Part shown: positions 1 through 11,581 of the stretch, piece by piece
Layout of the letters: the number at the start of each line of letters is the position of its first letter
How positions within the stretch are numbered: position 1 is the stretch's first letter
NCBI GenBank assembly: GCA_030761205.1
Contig: JAULJL010000001.1
Coordinates: 32,063,145-32,127,144, forward strand
Direction of reading: 5' to 3'
From: Fremontodendron californicum
Lineage: Eukaryota; Streptophyta; Magnoliopsida; Malvales; Malvaceae
DNA: 64,000 bases
Notes under the pieces: model-generated
Databases searched by the model: none
What the model saw: the letters and a program-made list of their open reading frames with translations, nothing else
Told to the model about the DNA's origin: nothing
Translations under genes and position numbers: made by a program

Positions 1-1
1 A

Positions 2-625
2 GAAGTGTGTACTCAATTCAAGATCACACATCATAATTCGGTACCTTACCGTCCGAAGATGAACGGCGCAGTAGAAGCAGCTAATAAGAACATCAAGAGG
101 ATCGTTGAGAAGATGACCAATGTGTACAAAGATTGGCATGAGATCCTGCCTTTTGCTCTTCATGCATATCGTACTTCGGTCCGCACATCTACAGGGGCAA
201 CACCGTTTTCTTTGGTATATGGGATGGAAGCAGTGCTACCTATTGAAGTTGAGATCCCTTCACTTCGGGTTTTGATAGAAGTTGGCCTAGAGGAAGCAGA
301 ATGGGTTAAAGCTCGTTATGAACAGTTGAATCTCATCGAGGAGAAAAGATTGAAAGCAATTTGTCACGGGCAGTTGTATCAGAGAAGGATGATTCGAGCC
401 CACAACAAGAAAGTTCGTCCCAGACAGATCCGAGAGGGGGAGTTGGTATTGAGGAAAATTCTCCCTATAGTGAAGGATCCAAGAGGAAAATGGGCTCCAA
501 ATTGGGAAGGGCCTTATGTGGTAAAGAGAGCTTTTTCTGGAGGAGCATTGATTCTAACTCGGATGGACGGAGATGATTTTAGACATCCCGTAAATGCTGA
601 TGAATTGAAGAAGTATTATGCTTGA
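2..625 (+). CDS. Integrase C-terminal part of a Tat/Ogre-like pol polyprotein (partial, 5' end outside window)
   Basis: The frame is open from the window edge to a TGA after ...KKYYA. The first ~80 residues are the end of the integrase catalytic core: HHNSVPYRPKMNGAVEAANK carries the conserved N-G-x-x-E context, E being the likely third residue of the DDE triad. Next comes the TGATPFSLVYGMEAVLPIEV block typical of plant Ty3/gypsy integrases, then a charged linker and a C-terminal chromodomain-free tail with KWAPNWEGPYVV (the GPY/F-type module) ending in HPVNADELKKYYA. It would insert element cDNA into chromosomes. No stop or frameshift is seen in the 207 visible codons, so this copy may be fairly young. 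A second frame at 361-576 is a shadow. Confidence 0.9.
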   Translation, partial: EVCTQFKITHHNSVPYRPKMNGAVEAANKNIKRIVEKMTNVYKDWHEILPFALHAYRTSVRTSTGATPFSLVYGMEAVLPIEVEIPSLRVLIEVGLEEAEWVKARYEQLNLIEEKRLKAICHGQLYQRRMIRAHNKKVRPRQIREGELVLRKILPIVKDPRGKWAPNWEGPYVVKRAFSGGALILTRMDGDDFRHPVNADELKKYYA

Positions 626-2089
626 AAAAAAAAAAAAATTTTGTGATGCTGTGCACATGAAAATTCGAATGATTCCAAGTGTAAAAATAGAAATTCTATA
701 TATCTATTTCCCCTGAGAATTGCTTTTCAAAGAAAATATTTATGCTTGATATGATGAATGGCCGTTTTTCATATTCCTTCCACTAAGAAGAAATTATCCT
801 TAGTCACCCCTTTGAGCCTTAAGAATTATTTCTTTCTTTGAACCTTGATCAAGGATCACCCTCTACACTGGAGGGCAAATGCGAGGAAAGATAATAAAAA
901 ATCATGGCAAAAAAGAAAGCCATCAAAAAAAAAAAGGGACAGATGTTTCCAGAATGAGTTCTCCTCATGAAGTGATCCTTGATCCCATCACCCTTAAACA
1001 CATTTTGGGCCTATTTATCATTCCTTTCTAAAACTAAACCTTGGCCTACATTACATGCTTTGAAAGCCCATTTTGATCAAGCAGGGATATTTAATTTGAA
1101 AGATATTTCTCAGAATCCATCCCATCTTTTGGATTGATATTTTTACTGTGGAAGCATTTAGAATTCTCAAATGCAGAACCAAAAAAAAAAAGAAAAAAAA
1201 GGAGAGGTTTAAGCCGAAAACCCCAAAGGGCGACTTAATACCGAACAGAGGAAACTTGAGTTGAAAACCTGTAAAAGGCAGCTTAAGTACTAATCAATGA
1301 TCCGTGTAATGGGTAAGAAAGCATCAGACAATCAGAGAAAAGGGGAACAATGCAGTCTGATGTAACTACAGAAGTTAAGAGGTTACCCAAGTGAATTGCT
1401 CATTCAAGAGAAATTTCAGATGGTTTGAAAAAGGAGGGGTCCAAGATATTCCGCATCCGGGGCATCTACAGCCTATAACCTTATATATGTTTCTTATATC
1501 CTTGACATTTATTTTTACCATTTTAAAACATTTCTTGCAATAAATTCTTGTCATCCTTTTCATGACAATTTTTGATTGATTCATATTCTTTTTCATATAC
1601 TTTAAAGATGTATTATGGTTGTTATTAAATTGAATGATGTTTAGTAATAAAAATCTTTAAATAAAGGGATTTCAAAGTATTACTAAGGAATAGATTTAAA
1701 TCTTGGGAAGGTTTAGAAAGTTCACCAAGAAAAGAAAACAGTGAATGTGGTGGAGACTCCGTCGCGTAGTCAGAAAATCTGTGAACTTCAGCAAGAGACA
1801 GAAGCTGAGACTGTTCGACAAGATATCTTGAGTGAGGGATTCCTCAAGTGGGGCATCAATGAACAGTTGAAGACTCTGTCCTGAAGTCATATAATCTGTG
1901 AACCTCAAAGAAACCATGGATTAGAAATTATGGCACAATCATTTGATTGCATTTATTAGGAAGCATATAAGCATTTGCAAAAGCATGGCATTCTCATCAT
2001 TGCATTTAGCTAACAGTGCAGAAATTAGGAAAGCTTGGACTTCCCCAAAGAGAAGCTCGTTTTGTTTCTCAAAAGATTCAGAGTTTGAA
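626..2089 (+). other. Post-integrase spacer of element A
   Basis: Non-coding spacer between pol and the tandem array. It carries poly(A) runs and blocks such as the segment near 640-780 and GGAGGGCAAATGCGAGG near 870, which recur in diverged form at about 40550-40800. That recurrence shows it is part of the element rather than flank. Short ORFs on the minus strand (1375-1596, 1696-1917) resemble nothing I know. Confidence 0.6.
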
Positions 2090-3250
2090 ATCGCCATCAA
2101 GGTACTTCTTTTGCTTTAAATCGAATTCATTCTGTTTTATCAAATGAGTCGAGCCTTGAGACCACCGTCGAGGTAGTTCTTTTTGTTTTAAATCGAATTC
2201 ATTATGTTTCATCAAATGAGTCGAACCTTGAGACCATCGTCGAGGTATTTTCTTTTGTTTTAAATCGAATTCATTCTGTTTTATCAAATGAGTCGAGCCT
2301 TGAGACCATCGTCGAGGTATTTTCTTTGTTTTAAATCGAATTCATTCTGTTTTATCAAATGAATCGAGCCTTGAGACCACCGTCGAGGTATTTCCTTTTG
2401 TTTTAAATCGAATTCATTCTGTTTTATCAAATGAGTCGAGCCTTGAGACCACCATCGAGGTAGTTCTTTTTGTTTTAAATCGAATTCATTCTGTTTTATC
2501 AAATGTGTCGAGCCTTGAGACCACCGTCGAGGTATTTCCTTTTGTTTTAAATCGAATTCATTCTGTTTTATCAAATGAGTCGAGCCTTGAGACCACCATC
2601 GAGGTATTTCCTTTTGTTTTAAATCGAATTCATTCTGTTTTATCAAATGAGTCGAGCTTTTGAGACCACCGTCGAGGTATTTTCTTTTGCTTTAAATCGA
2701 ATTCATTCTGTTTTATCAAATGAGTCGAGCCTTGAGACCACCGTCGAGGTATTTCCTTTTGTTTTAAATCGAATTCATTCTGTTTTATCAAATGAGTCGA
2801 GCCTTGAGACCATCGTCGAGGTATTTTCTTTTGCTTTAAATCGAATTCATTCTGTTTTATCAAATGAGTCGAGCCTTGAGACCACCGTCGAGGTATTTCC
2901 TTTTGTTTTAAATCGAATTCATTCTGTTTTATCAAATGAGTCGAGCCTTGAGACCATCGTCGAGGTATTTTCTTTTGCTTTAAATCGAATTCATTCTGTT
3001 TTATCAAATGAGTCGAGCCTTGAGACCACCGTCGAGGTATTTTCTTTGTTTTAAATCGAATTCATTCTGTTTTATCAAATGAGTCGAACCTTGAGACCAT
3101 CGTCGAGGTATTTTCTTTTGTTTTAAATCGAATTCATTCTGTTTTATCAAATGAGTCGAGCCTTGAGACCATCGTCGAGGTATTTTCTTTGTTTTAAATC
3201 GAATTCATTCTGTTTGATCAAATGAGTCTAACCTTGAGACTGTCGTCAAT
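2090..3250 (+). repeat. 72-bp tandem repeat array in the 3' spacer (about 16 copies)
   Basis: The unit contains AATCGAATTCATTCTGTTTT followed by a TCAAATGAGTCGAGCCTTGAG block and a CGTCGAGG block. It recurs every 71-74 bp from about 2090 to 3250, with a diverged part copy near 3326. Copies differ by few substitutions and by small indels around the run of T. Because 72 is a multiple of three, long meaningless ORFs stay open on both strands (for example 24-residue periods on the minus strand at 2284-3007). Variable tandem repeats in this position are known for Tat/Ogre elements and are a recognised source of new satellites. Confidence 0.95.
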
Positions 3251-3558
3251 ATATTTTCGCTAGTTTCAAAGACCTCCGGGCACCAGTTTTTTTTAAGACC
3301 TCCGGGCACCATTTATCTTTTGAAAATCGAATTCGTTTTCTTAAGACGGATTGAGCCTTGATTAGTCAGGGAATTCAATTTAAGGACAAATCTTCAATTT
3401 ACAGCTTATTATCAAAAAAAAAAAAAAATGGAAAATGAAAAAATGATAGAAGAATGAAAAAGAAAACCCCTTTCCCTTTCTTTCACATGTGATATCACTG
3501 ACCGTACAAAATTAGTGTTGGTTTATCTTTGCCTGATTCCTGATTCTCAGCAATAGCC

Positions 3559-3571
3559 AAAGGGGGGCAGC
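3559..3571 (+). promoter_or_regulatory. Polypurine tract of element A
   Basis: The purine-rich AAAGGGGGGCAGC sits directly before the TGTAGACACC start of the LTR. This is where plus-strand DNA synthesis would be primed, and it fixes the LTR boundary. Confidence 0.85.
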
Positions 3572-6500
3572 TGTAGACACCTAATTTTGTCCGGACCACT
3601 AAACTGGTATGTTTTCTTCCCATATTGATGTTTCCGAGTATAAAAAGACTGTTTTCATCCTGCAGGTGGTACTCCGAGATTTAGTTTAAGAGGGCGAGCA
3701 CAAAAAGTCAAACTTGAAAAAAAGTCAACCCCGAAAAAAGTCAACCCCGAAAAAGTCAACCCCAAAAAGTCAACTACTAAAAAAGTCAACCCACTTTCAA
3801 AATCAAGATTTTAAGTTCAATTGAAAAATGGCGAAGGAATTTTGATAATCCGAGTTCTACATTGAAAGATATGGAGTTCAGAAGTTGGGATTTGGAGATT
3901 TAGTAGAAAGAAAACCCTAATCCGAGAAATTTGGGGAAAAGTGCTTAAACGATCAAACTGGTCGAAATTGAAGGTTCCAAATGGAAGAAGAGCACTGACT
4001 ACGGGTAATGGAGAAGTCACTTGCAAGAAAAACCGAAAGAAAAGTCAATCCGGGAGAAAACCGAGAATTAGGGTTTTAGTGGATTTCGGTGAAATCGGGA
4101 AGAATCACAGAAATGGCCCGACTTGGTAAGACCAAAATCCCCAATGGATGAAGAATGGTTAAAAAGGATGGCCCAAGGCTCAGATTGAAGAAAATCTGAA
4201 AATCGGATTTGTTTTGAGCAAAACCGGGTTTTGGAGGTAAAAGGGCAAAATTGGAAAAAGTTGGGAAAAATAGCAAATGGACTCCGAAAATTATGGAAAA
4301 TTTGTCAATCTCATTCTTAAATCATTTGAAGGAGATTAGCGAAAGAAAATCTTGATTCCGAGTTCGTTTGCAAAATGGCCAAATCTCGGGCTTCTTATGC
4401 AGTAATTCAAAAAGGAAAATCCCGGAAAAATAGCAAATGGACTCCAAAAATTCTGAAATTTGGCAAATCTCATTTTTAAATTATTTGGAAGAGATTGGCG
4501 AAAGAAAATCTTGATTCCGAGTTCGTTTGCAAAATGGCCAAATCCCGGGCCTCCTATGCAGTAATTCAAGCCGATAAATCCCGAAAAAATACCAAATGAG
4601 CTCCAAAAATTATGAAAACTTCCAGATCACACTTTTTAATTATTTTGAAGAGATTGGTGAAGAAAAATCTTGATTTGGAGCTCGTTTAAAAAATGGTAAA
4701 ATGTAGGGGCATAAAAGGGCATTTTTGGGAAGAAAAAATCCAAATAAATAGAAAATGGACTCAGATAATTTTGAAAACTTCCAGAACTCAATATTTTATT
4801 ATTTTGGAAGTATTAAAAAAAGAAAAAATGAATTTGGAGTCCGTTTGATATTTACTTGCATCCGGGGGGCAAAATGGTCATTTCACCCAAGCAACCGAAA
4901 AGGGCTTTTTTTGGCCCTTCAAAAAATCAGAGTTGGGCTGGAAAAGAGAAGTGCTGGCATGCCCAAGCCCAAGGAAAGGAGGAAGCTTCTAATTATTTTT
5001 TTTTTAATCAAGTGGTTAAAAATCAAGAGTTAGTTAACCATTCTCTTTGATCAAGCCATGGTGAGTAAACCACATAGGTTAAGAAAGATGTCAACATTAT
5101 TTTTGCATAGAGAGGGCTGAGATGCTAATCTAAGGGTGGTAATTTCATGACTTTTCATCTTGAATTATTAGCCATTTGATGGAAAATAGGTTACACAAAA
5201 ATGACAACATCTTTGAGGCTATATAAACATCATTAAGGCCAACCCTAGAGAGGCACATTTTGGTTTTTTTCTTTTCCATTTTGGCTTATTTCTCTTAGTT
5301 TTTCTTAGTTTTTATCTTCTTGGTTGAGAGCAAAAAAAGAAAAGTTTAGAAAAAAAAGGAAAGTTTGAAGAGAAAAGCTTGAAATATTAGCTTCTTGAGG
5401 TTGCTCTTGAGCACCAACTCTTGCACTTTCATTTTCTATTCTTGTTTTTTGCTATTTTAATCTCTACTTGGTGAGTTTTCATTTTAGAATAATGTTTTTT
5501 TTTGTTCTTCCTTCATTTCCTTTCTTAAGTATATTTTATTTACATTTTGTTTTTACAATAAACTCACCATGGCCAAATGGCCTACATTATTTATTTTAAG
5601 TTGTTGTGTTGATTCATTTTACCATATTGTTTATGCTATTTTCTTGTTTTTGATGTTTTAAATATTATGTTATTTCATGTTCTTAAGTTATATTTAATTT
5701 GGTTGCTTTGTTTGTTGCCATTTATGTCTTAGATTTCATGTTTTTGCATTTTTAATTTTCTGTTTTCATGTTGTTTAAATTTGAGCATGTTTTAGAGTTA
5801 GCATATTAAGTGTTTGTGAAAATGCTTGTGTGATTCTTTGCATGATTCTTGTTTTATATCTTAGTGAGCATGTTTTAGACTTAGTATATTAGGTGTTTGT
5901 GAAAATGCTTGTGTGATTTTTGTGTTATGACTTAGTTTTTCATGCTAGTATGCCAAGTGTTTGAGAAAATGCCATGCTTGTTGGAGTTTGAGGCCATTTG
6001 GCTACTCCATGTGTTTTGCATTGTGTGTTGCATTTTTTGTCATGCTAGTTGTTAGGTTTTTGCATTTGCATGATATTTGGTTGGATTTTTGAATTAAGCA
6101 TGCCTTGTGTTTGTAAAAATGCCATGCATGTTTTCGGTCTAGGTTACATTAAATGCCATGCAAGTTCATGTTAGGTCTAGGCCATATTATTTATGTCATG
6201 CATTTTCCTTACATTTAGGTTTAGATCCATGCATTATGTTTGCTGCATTATTTCATGCATTTCATATTCATGCCACTTGAATAATGACTTGAGCCAATTA
6301 ATGGTTCAAGATCATGCTCTCTTGAGCACACTTGTGGAAAATTAAGTTTGTCAAATTGATTATTCTACCTTTGTGATTTTTTTAGTCAATTTTTATCGAA
6401 CTTTCAAAGAGTCCTAGCTACTGCTTTCAAGTCATTTTATGAGTTTCAAATAGGGTAAAAAATCGTGGATTAAAACTGGGCAGTGGAGTCAGAATTGAAT

Positions 6501-8145
6501 TTAAAGAAAAACAAAGCAGTTTTTTCTCCTCCAAAAACTCGTACATCTCTGATTTTTCTGGGAATTCATCTTTGATCAGAAAATTAAGCTGATTTATTTT
6601 CGTGTAGTTTTACATGTCCTGAGTCTCCAGTATTTTTTTTCAGAATTTTTGGAATTTTTAAAAATAGGGTAAAAAATCGTGGATTAAAACTGGGCAGTGG
6701 AGTCATAATTGAATTTAAGAAAAAACCATTTTTCTGTTTTGGTTAATTTACTTAGAGTGGGCTGATTAGGAGGGTTAGCTACTGACTTAGGGTAGTTTCT
6801 AAGCCTTTTAAAACTCTAAATATGATTTTTCAAGTCCCGGGTTAAGGAGAGTCAAGTCCGGATTTTTTTAAAACTTAGGAAATTAGAGCCATTTAAAAAT
6901 TTTTAGCCCAGTTTTTATTGTTAATTCAAGCTTTTCAAAATTGTTTTCAAACAATCACAAAGTATTTTGGTTTTAGGATATTTAATTTGACATATTTTTC
7001 TAAGGTAGCCGGATATCTTTTTAGATATACGGATTTCCTTAATTAAAGGAAAAAATACATTCATGCATTGCATTTTTATATTCATGCATTTTATATAATA
7101 TGTGATTCTTGTTATAATAATTTCTATGATATTGTTATTATTTTGATTTATATTTTTGATGTTATATGGTTTATTATATGATTTGGAATATTTCATGATA
7201 TCCTATGCTTTTATTTAGTTATTTTTTTGGTCATATTATTTAGCATATACTATGTTCATGCATTATTATTTCCATTTTTATTTTCATGCATATTATATGG
7301 TAGCATTATTTCATATTCCATCTCATTTAATTTATATGCCATATCATTCATGTTTGCCATGTCATTTAGGTTGCATTATATTATTTAGATTTTGCTATGT
7401 CATTTTATTTATGTCATGCATATACATATTCATTTCTTTTAAATGTTTTCAAAAAAAAAAGATAATGGTTTTCAATAAAAAAATATAAAGATATTCCCGA
7501 GTTAAAATAATTCATGAGTTCTCTACCGGGTTTGCTGGAGGGAATATCATCAATTATCATTAATAAAGGAATATCTTTCTTTCAAAAAAAGAGAATGATT
7601 CGGAAAGTTTTCCAAAACTAATAAAAATTTCTATATTTTGCCACGTTTGTTGGGGAATATAGGAAAATTTTGAATTTATAAATTTCGGATCATTTTCAAT
7701 AAAAAAATGGAATTATTTTTCTTTAAATTGGGAATTAATTTGAAATACTAAATTTAAAACCAATTTTTACCGAGACTTGAGATAACACACGGTTAATAAG
7801 GTACCGATTTATACGGGCGTTGTGGGGGTGCTAATCCTTCCCCACACGTAACCGACTCCCGAACCCGCTTCTTTGATTTCTCTGGTTTAAAACGCAGGCT
7901 TGAAATTGGTTTTTAAAATGTTTTAATTAATTTTTAAAATATTTTATAAAACCGGTTTTAATAGGTGGCCGATCACACCTAGCTAAAAAAGATTGGTGGC
8001 GACTCCATATCTTTTTAAGGTCATTTTCAAAACCTTCATTTTTTTAGAGGAATTAAGTCGACTTTTCCTCGATTTTTTTAATGTCACGCCTAACGAATAA
8101 TAAAGTCTTGCGATGAGACTCGTCGTTATTTTTTAGGTTGCGACA
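3572..8145 (+). mobile_element. 3' LTR of element A (4574 bp)
   Basis: It begins TGTAGACACCTAATTTTGTC after the polypurine tract and ends ...TTAGGTTGCGACA. The same end sequence precedes a primer binding site at 23399, which confirms the boundary. The first third has a GTCAACCCCGAAAA-type short repeat (3720-3800) and two diverged copies of a ~130-bp block (about 4330-4600). A TATA box lies at 5220. The T-rich U5 half holds CATGCATT-type motifs and a GGGCGTTGTGGGGGTGCTAA block near 7815, shared with the LTR-like sequence at 27190, 33670 and 34180. No coding potential is recognised. Confidence 0.85.
5220..5227 (+). promoter_or_regulatory. TATA box of element A LTR
   Basis: TATATAAA preceded by GAGGC, in the middle of the LTR and just before a T-rich leader. 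The equivalent site in the 20277 LTR is at 22056. Confidence 0.55.
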
Positions 8146-8298
8146 AAGAATGCTTGAAACATCAGAATCAGGAAAAGGATACTTCTTTTCTTGCCTCTCC
8201 TTCAAAGTGATCTTGCCTTTACCTTTGTCTTGGATAGGAGAAGATTTCGTCTCTTGAGATTGTTTTGACTTGGGAGATATCTTAAGAGGCTTGGTAGT
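8146..8298 (-). pseudogene. gag/protease fragment of a minus-strand gypsy element (element B), downstream piece
   Basis: Read on the minus strand, this continues the gag frame that stops at the target duplication at 16727-16731. It encodes a lysine-rich stretch ending in QEKKYPFPDSDVSSIL. The YPFPDSD block is common in gag-protease polyproteins of plant gypsy elements. It is cut on its right by the Athila-like element at 8298/8299 and on its left by the LTR of element A at 8145/8146; the rest of element B is beyond the left edge of the window or lost. The long minus-strand ORF 8053-8538 is a chance fusion of three elements. Confidence 0.85.
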
Positions 8299-9799
8299 TG
8301 ATGGAAACTCAATTAAGAGTTGTAAACCCAAGTGCAGGTTATGTTCAAGTAATAAATTCTCGGGTGTCCGAGGTCGAACCACAGGGAAGCGTATTAGTAA
8401 GTATAAGTTTATAAATATATAAGAAAAATAAAGTAAACAAGATATTAGGGTATCAACAACAAAACAAGATAAACAAAATATTAGAGAACAAAATAAACAA
8501 AATAAAATAAAATAAATTAAACAAGATATAAAAAACAATAAGAAAAGATGTTGAGGTTAGAGAATTCACTCTTGGTGTTATGCTAAGATTAATCTTGTTT
8601 TATTACACAATTGAAATCCACACATAAGGGAGGTTCCAATCGGAAGGTTTAGCAATTCAGTCCAAATTGTCCAACGTCCATAGCATATGATATTATGTTC
8701 ATTTGGTGTCCTCAAAACTCATAAAAAGAGTCCAAGCATTCCTTATGCCAAGGTATATGTCTACAACAAATCAAGGTTATGAAACCAAGCATTTACTGTG
8801 CCATTTTCATTGTCAATAATGAATCAAGATCCCTACTTTGCAAGTATGATTTTAAACCAGAAGAAAATATTATCTATACTAGTGTTTATAAATGATGATT
8901 CATTTTAGCTCATGTTTAAGAGACTAACCTTAGCATTTACCAAAAGCTTCACCTCATCACCTCAACAATATGATTAGCAACACATACTAGATATGAATAA
9001 AATGAAAAGAAATGTAAGAAGCATAAGTAAATAAAGAAAAAGAAAACTAGAGAAAGAAAAGAAAAAGAAAACTTAGAGAATTTTATTACAATGGCTAATA
9101 TCCTACCAATCTATCTTGTATCCTAATACTCATCCAAGGCCCTCTATTTATACACATTTTGGAGAGCTAAATGACAAGAGACAAGCTTTATAAATTTCAA
9201 AGGTAGGTATAATAGGTGGGTGCATTTTTCTAACAATTTTCGTCATGTTGTATGACAATTCTGATCAGCCAGCTTGATGGTCGATTTTGTCAATGTTGGA
9301 GGCTCGATCTGATCAAATGGTATTCTAGACACATATGCCCCTATCAGTTATTGATCCATAGCCGTTGGAATCAGATCATTTGCTCATGTGGATCGGAAGA
9401 TATGGTCAAAATACGAAAACAGGTCAGCACAGACGTCATTGCACATCAGCCAACTTGATGGTTGATTTCGGTAGGGAAAACGACTCCGTTTCAAGAAGTG
9501 TAAAACATGAAAAAGATAGATATGCCTCTTAGCTTTGCACGGCTACAAATTTCAGCCTTATTGCTTCAGTGAAACTCGAGATATAGCTGATATGGCAAAC
9601 GGTGTCGGAACTGGAACTGAACTGGATTTGCCCTTAATTCTAGTAATCTGAAATCACTCAAAGAAACTTGTGAAAAACACCAAATTACATAAAAATATAA
9701 AAGATCATAAACACAATTAGACTAAACAATAATAACTCGTATTTGACACAAAACAATAATAAAACATAACTAAAAACTATATAATTATACGAGTTATCA
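8299..9799 (-). mobile_element. 3' LTR of element C (1501 bp)
   Basis: In plus orientation it starts TGATGGAAACTC and ends CGAGTTATCA, so on the coding strand it runs TGATAACTCG to GAGTTTCCATCA. It is the same length as the right copy. A TATA-type box lies on the minus strand at 9145-9152. Small ORFs in it, such as 9252-9458, have near-identical counterparts in the other LTR and resemble no gene. Confidence 0.95.
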
Positions 9800-9811
9800 C
9801 ACCCCCACACT
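9800..9811 (-). promoter_or_regulatory. Polypurine tract of element C
   Basis: On the minus strand, AAGTGTGGGGGTG lies immediately before TGATAACTCG, the start of the 3' LTR. This GTGTGGGGGTG form is typical of Athila-like elements. Confidence 0.8.
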
Positions 9812-11581
9812 TAGATTGTTGCTAGTCCCTAGCAACGACTCAATAAAAATAAAATAAGAAAATCTAATCTAATCCATTTTCGTAGGAAATCACGGTGGCA
9901 CTTAGCATGTGACACAAGCCTTTAAACCCCTAGGTGTCCCTAGTGGACGAGTTTAGTCTCGTGAGGGTTTACTAGGACGATACCCACAAACATTGAAGAC
10001 ATAAGAAAAACTAAAAATAATAATTATAACTAATCCTTCCAATATAAATTAGAGATAATCATTGGACAAGTCTTAAAAACTAATCAATAGCTTAAAGAAA
10101 TTCACAAAAAATCTTGCTTGAATGTAAATAGTTTGAGTTAAGCCAATATTAACATAACATATTTCAATCAAAATAGTGTATATTCAAACTTAATCTCAAC
10201 TTCTCACATGGGATACTCTCTTGATTTTCACTCTTTAAAGTAGTGGTAAAGTGTTTACACTCAATCAATCTCATGAAAACACTTCTACCATATGCTTGCT
10301 TGTCCACCTATTCTCCACTATTTAGATCATACAACTTCATAAATCAAGAGGTCTTTATTTAAGGTTGTAATGGGGCCAAAGGGTTATAATGTGGTTAAAG
10401 AACAAAAGGATAAAGATATCACAAAGGTTCCAAAGAGTTCATAGATTTTAGAGACATAATAAGATCGTACAAATAAAACTTCTCAAAACTCTTATAAAGC
10501 ACATAATAACATAGGCTAAATATTCATGTTGAGCCTTTGCATTATTCTAACCAACTTTGTAACATCTTTTTCTAGAAGTTCAAGAGAAGATTTTTTTTTT
10601 GTTTTTTTTGTTTTTAATATGGGAATGTATTTGACAATGATCCCTTTCTTTTTCTCTTGACTTTTTCTTTTCTTTTCTTCCCCCACACTTATCTTTTGTT
10701 TCTAACCCAAATTTTCAACTAAAAATATCCCTTGTTTTTTTTTTTTTTTTGCAATATGTCTCAAAATATAAAAATCCATCTTTAGAACAAGGGTAAGGAT
10801 ATAAGTATATTTAGGCTAGGTGTAAGTTGTGGTTACCAATAAAACAGCATATTTAATGTAGGCTCAAATTGGTTCACTAGTGGGGATGTTCTCTTAGAAC
10901 ATTAATAAGGGATGGCTGTTTGGCTCTGGTTATAATCCTAATGCCTCTATCATATTCATGTTGTCACATGTATCAATATAGTATCAAACGGTTTAAAGCA
11001 AGTTCTAGAGAATCATGTAATCATAAGAGCACTCAAGAAAGAAATTAGATTGATTTGTATAATGCATCAATCATTATAGGCTCAAAAACTCACAAGGATG
11101 ATTATACAAGTCAGATTAAGTCTAAACATGCTTCTTTCTCAATCAACATATCATATTAACATTGGCTCATAAAAAGGTTGATATCAAGCTCAATTCTCAT
11201 GAAAATCTTCTCACTAATAAATCTGTTTTAGACTTATGCAATTCATATCTCATTATAGTATTGAAAGTAACTAAAAAACACACTAAGTCTAAACATGCTT
11301 TTTTTTTTATTTATTTTTGTTTTTTTGAAGAAGAAGATTAAATCAAACTGACAAGGTATGTCTCAAGTCTCCCTTACTCAGACCTTGTTCAGAATGAATA
11401 CTTCTAAATGTCTTAAAACACAACAATTTTTTTTTTAGCAAAATATGTCCCTTACCCCCTACTAAAATATGACATTGTCCCCAATGTCAAATTTTAAAGG
11501 TAGAATTTAGGAGATATTACCTGCAGAGGTTGCTAACCACTTATTATAACTGAGACACAACAAGCAAAATGTTAGATAATG
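9812..11581 (-). other. 3' untranslated region of element C
   Basis: About 1.8 kb without a recognisable gene between the LOG-like ORF and the 3' LTR. Close to the ORF, on the minus strand, it has a GACATTGGGGACAATGTCA inverted repeat near 11472 followed by an AGTAGGGGGTAAGG block; this arrangement is seen downstream of the last gene in Athila-like elements. Several poly(T) tracts (10590-10620, 10735-10750, 11300) read as poly(A) on the coding strand. Any of these could be a remnant of a captured poly(A) tail, but none directly follows the LOG stop. Confidence 0.6.

Larger units (their letters stand above)
1..8145 (+). mobile_element. Tat/Ogre-like Ty3/gypsy retrotransposon, 3' portion (element A)
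   Basis: The window opens inside this element. In order it shows the end of the integrase gene, a spacer of about 3 kb after pol, a 72-bp tandem array within that spacer, a polypurine tract and a 4.6-kb LTR. A very long LTR beginning TGTAGACACC, a long region between integrase and 3' LTR, and tandem repeats in that region are known marks of plant Tat/Ogre-lineage elements. The 3' end joins abruptly to the gag gene of a different, minus-strand element at 8146, so AAGAA (8146-8150) is the expected 5-bp target duplication; its partner lies outside the window. Lineage is inferred from structure and the integrase tail, not from a tree. Confidence 0.88.

Noticed and set aside
2078..3054. Long ORFs with 24-residue repeats on both strands
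   Set aside because: They arise only because the 72-bp tandem unit is a multiple of three and lacks stops. Both strands are open, and there is no start context or known protein.
8053..8538. 161-residue minus-strand ORF as one protein
   Set aside because: It runs through three different elements (Athila-like LTR, element B gag, element A LTR); only the middle 51 codons are genuine gag.
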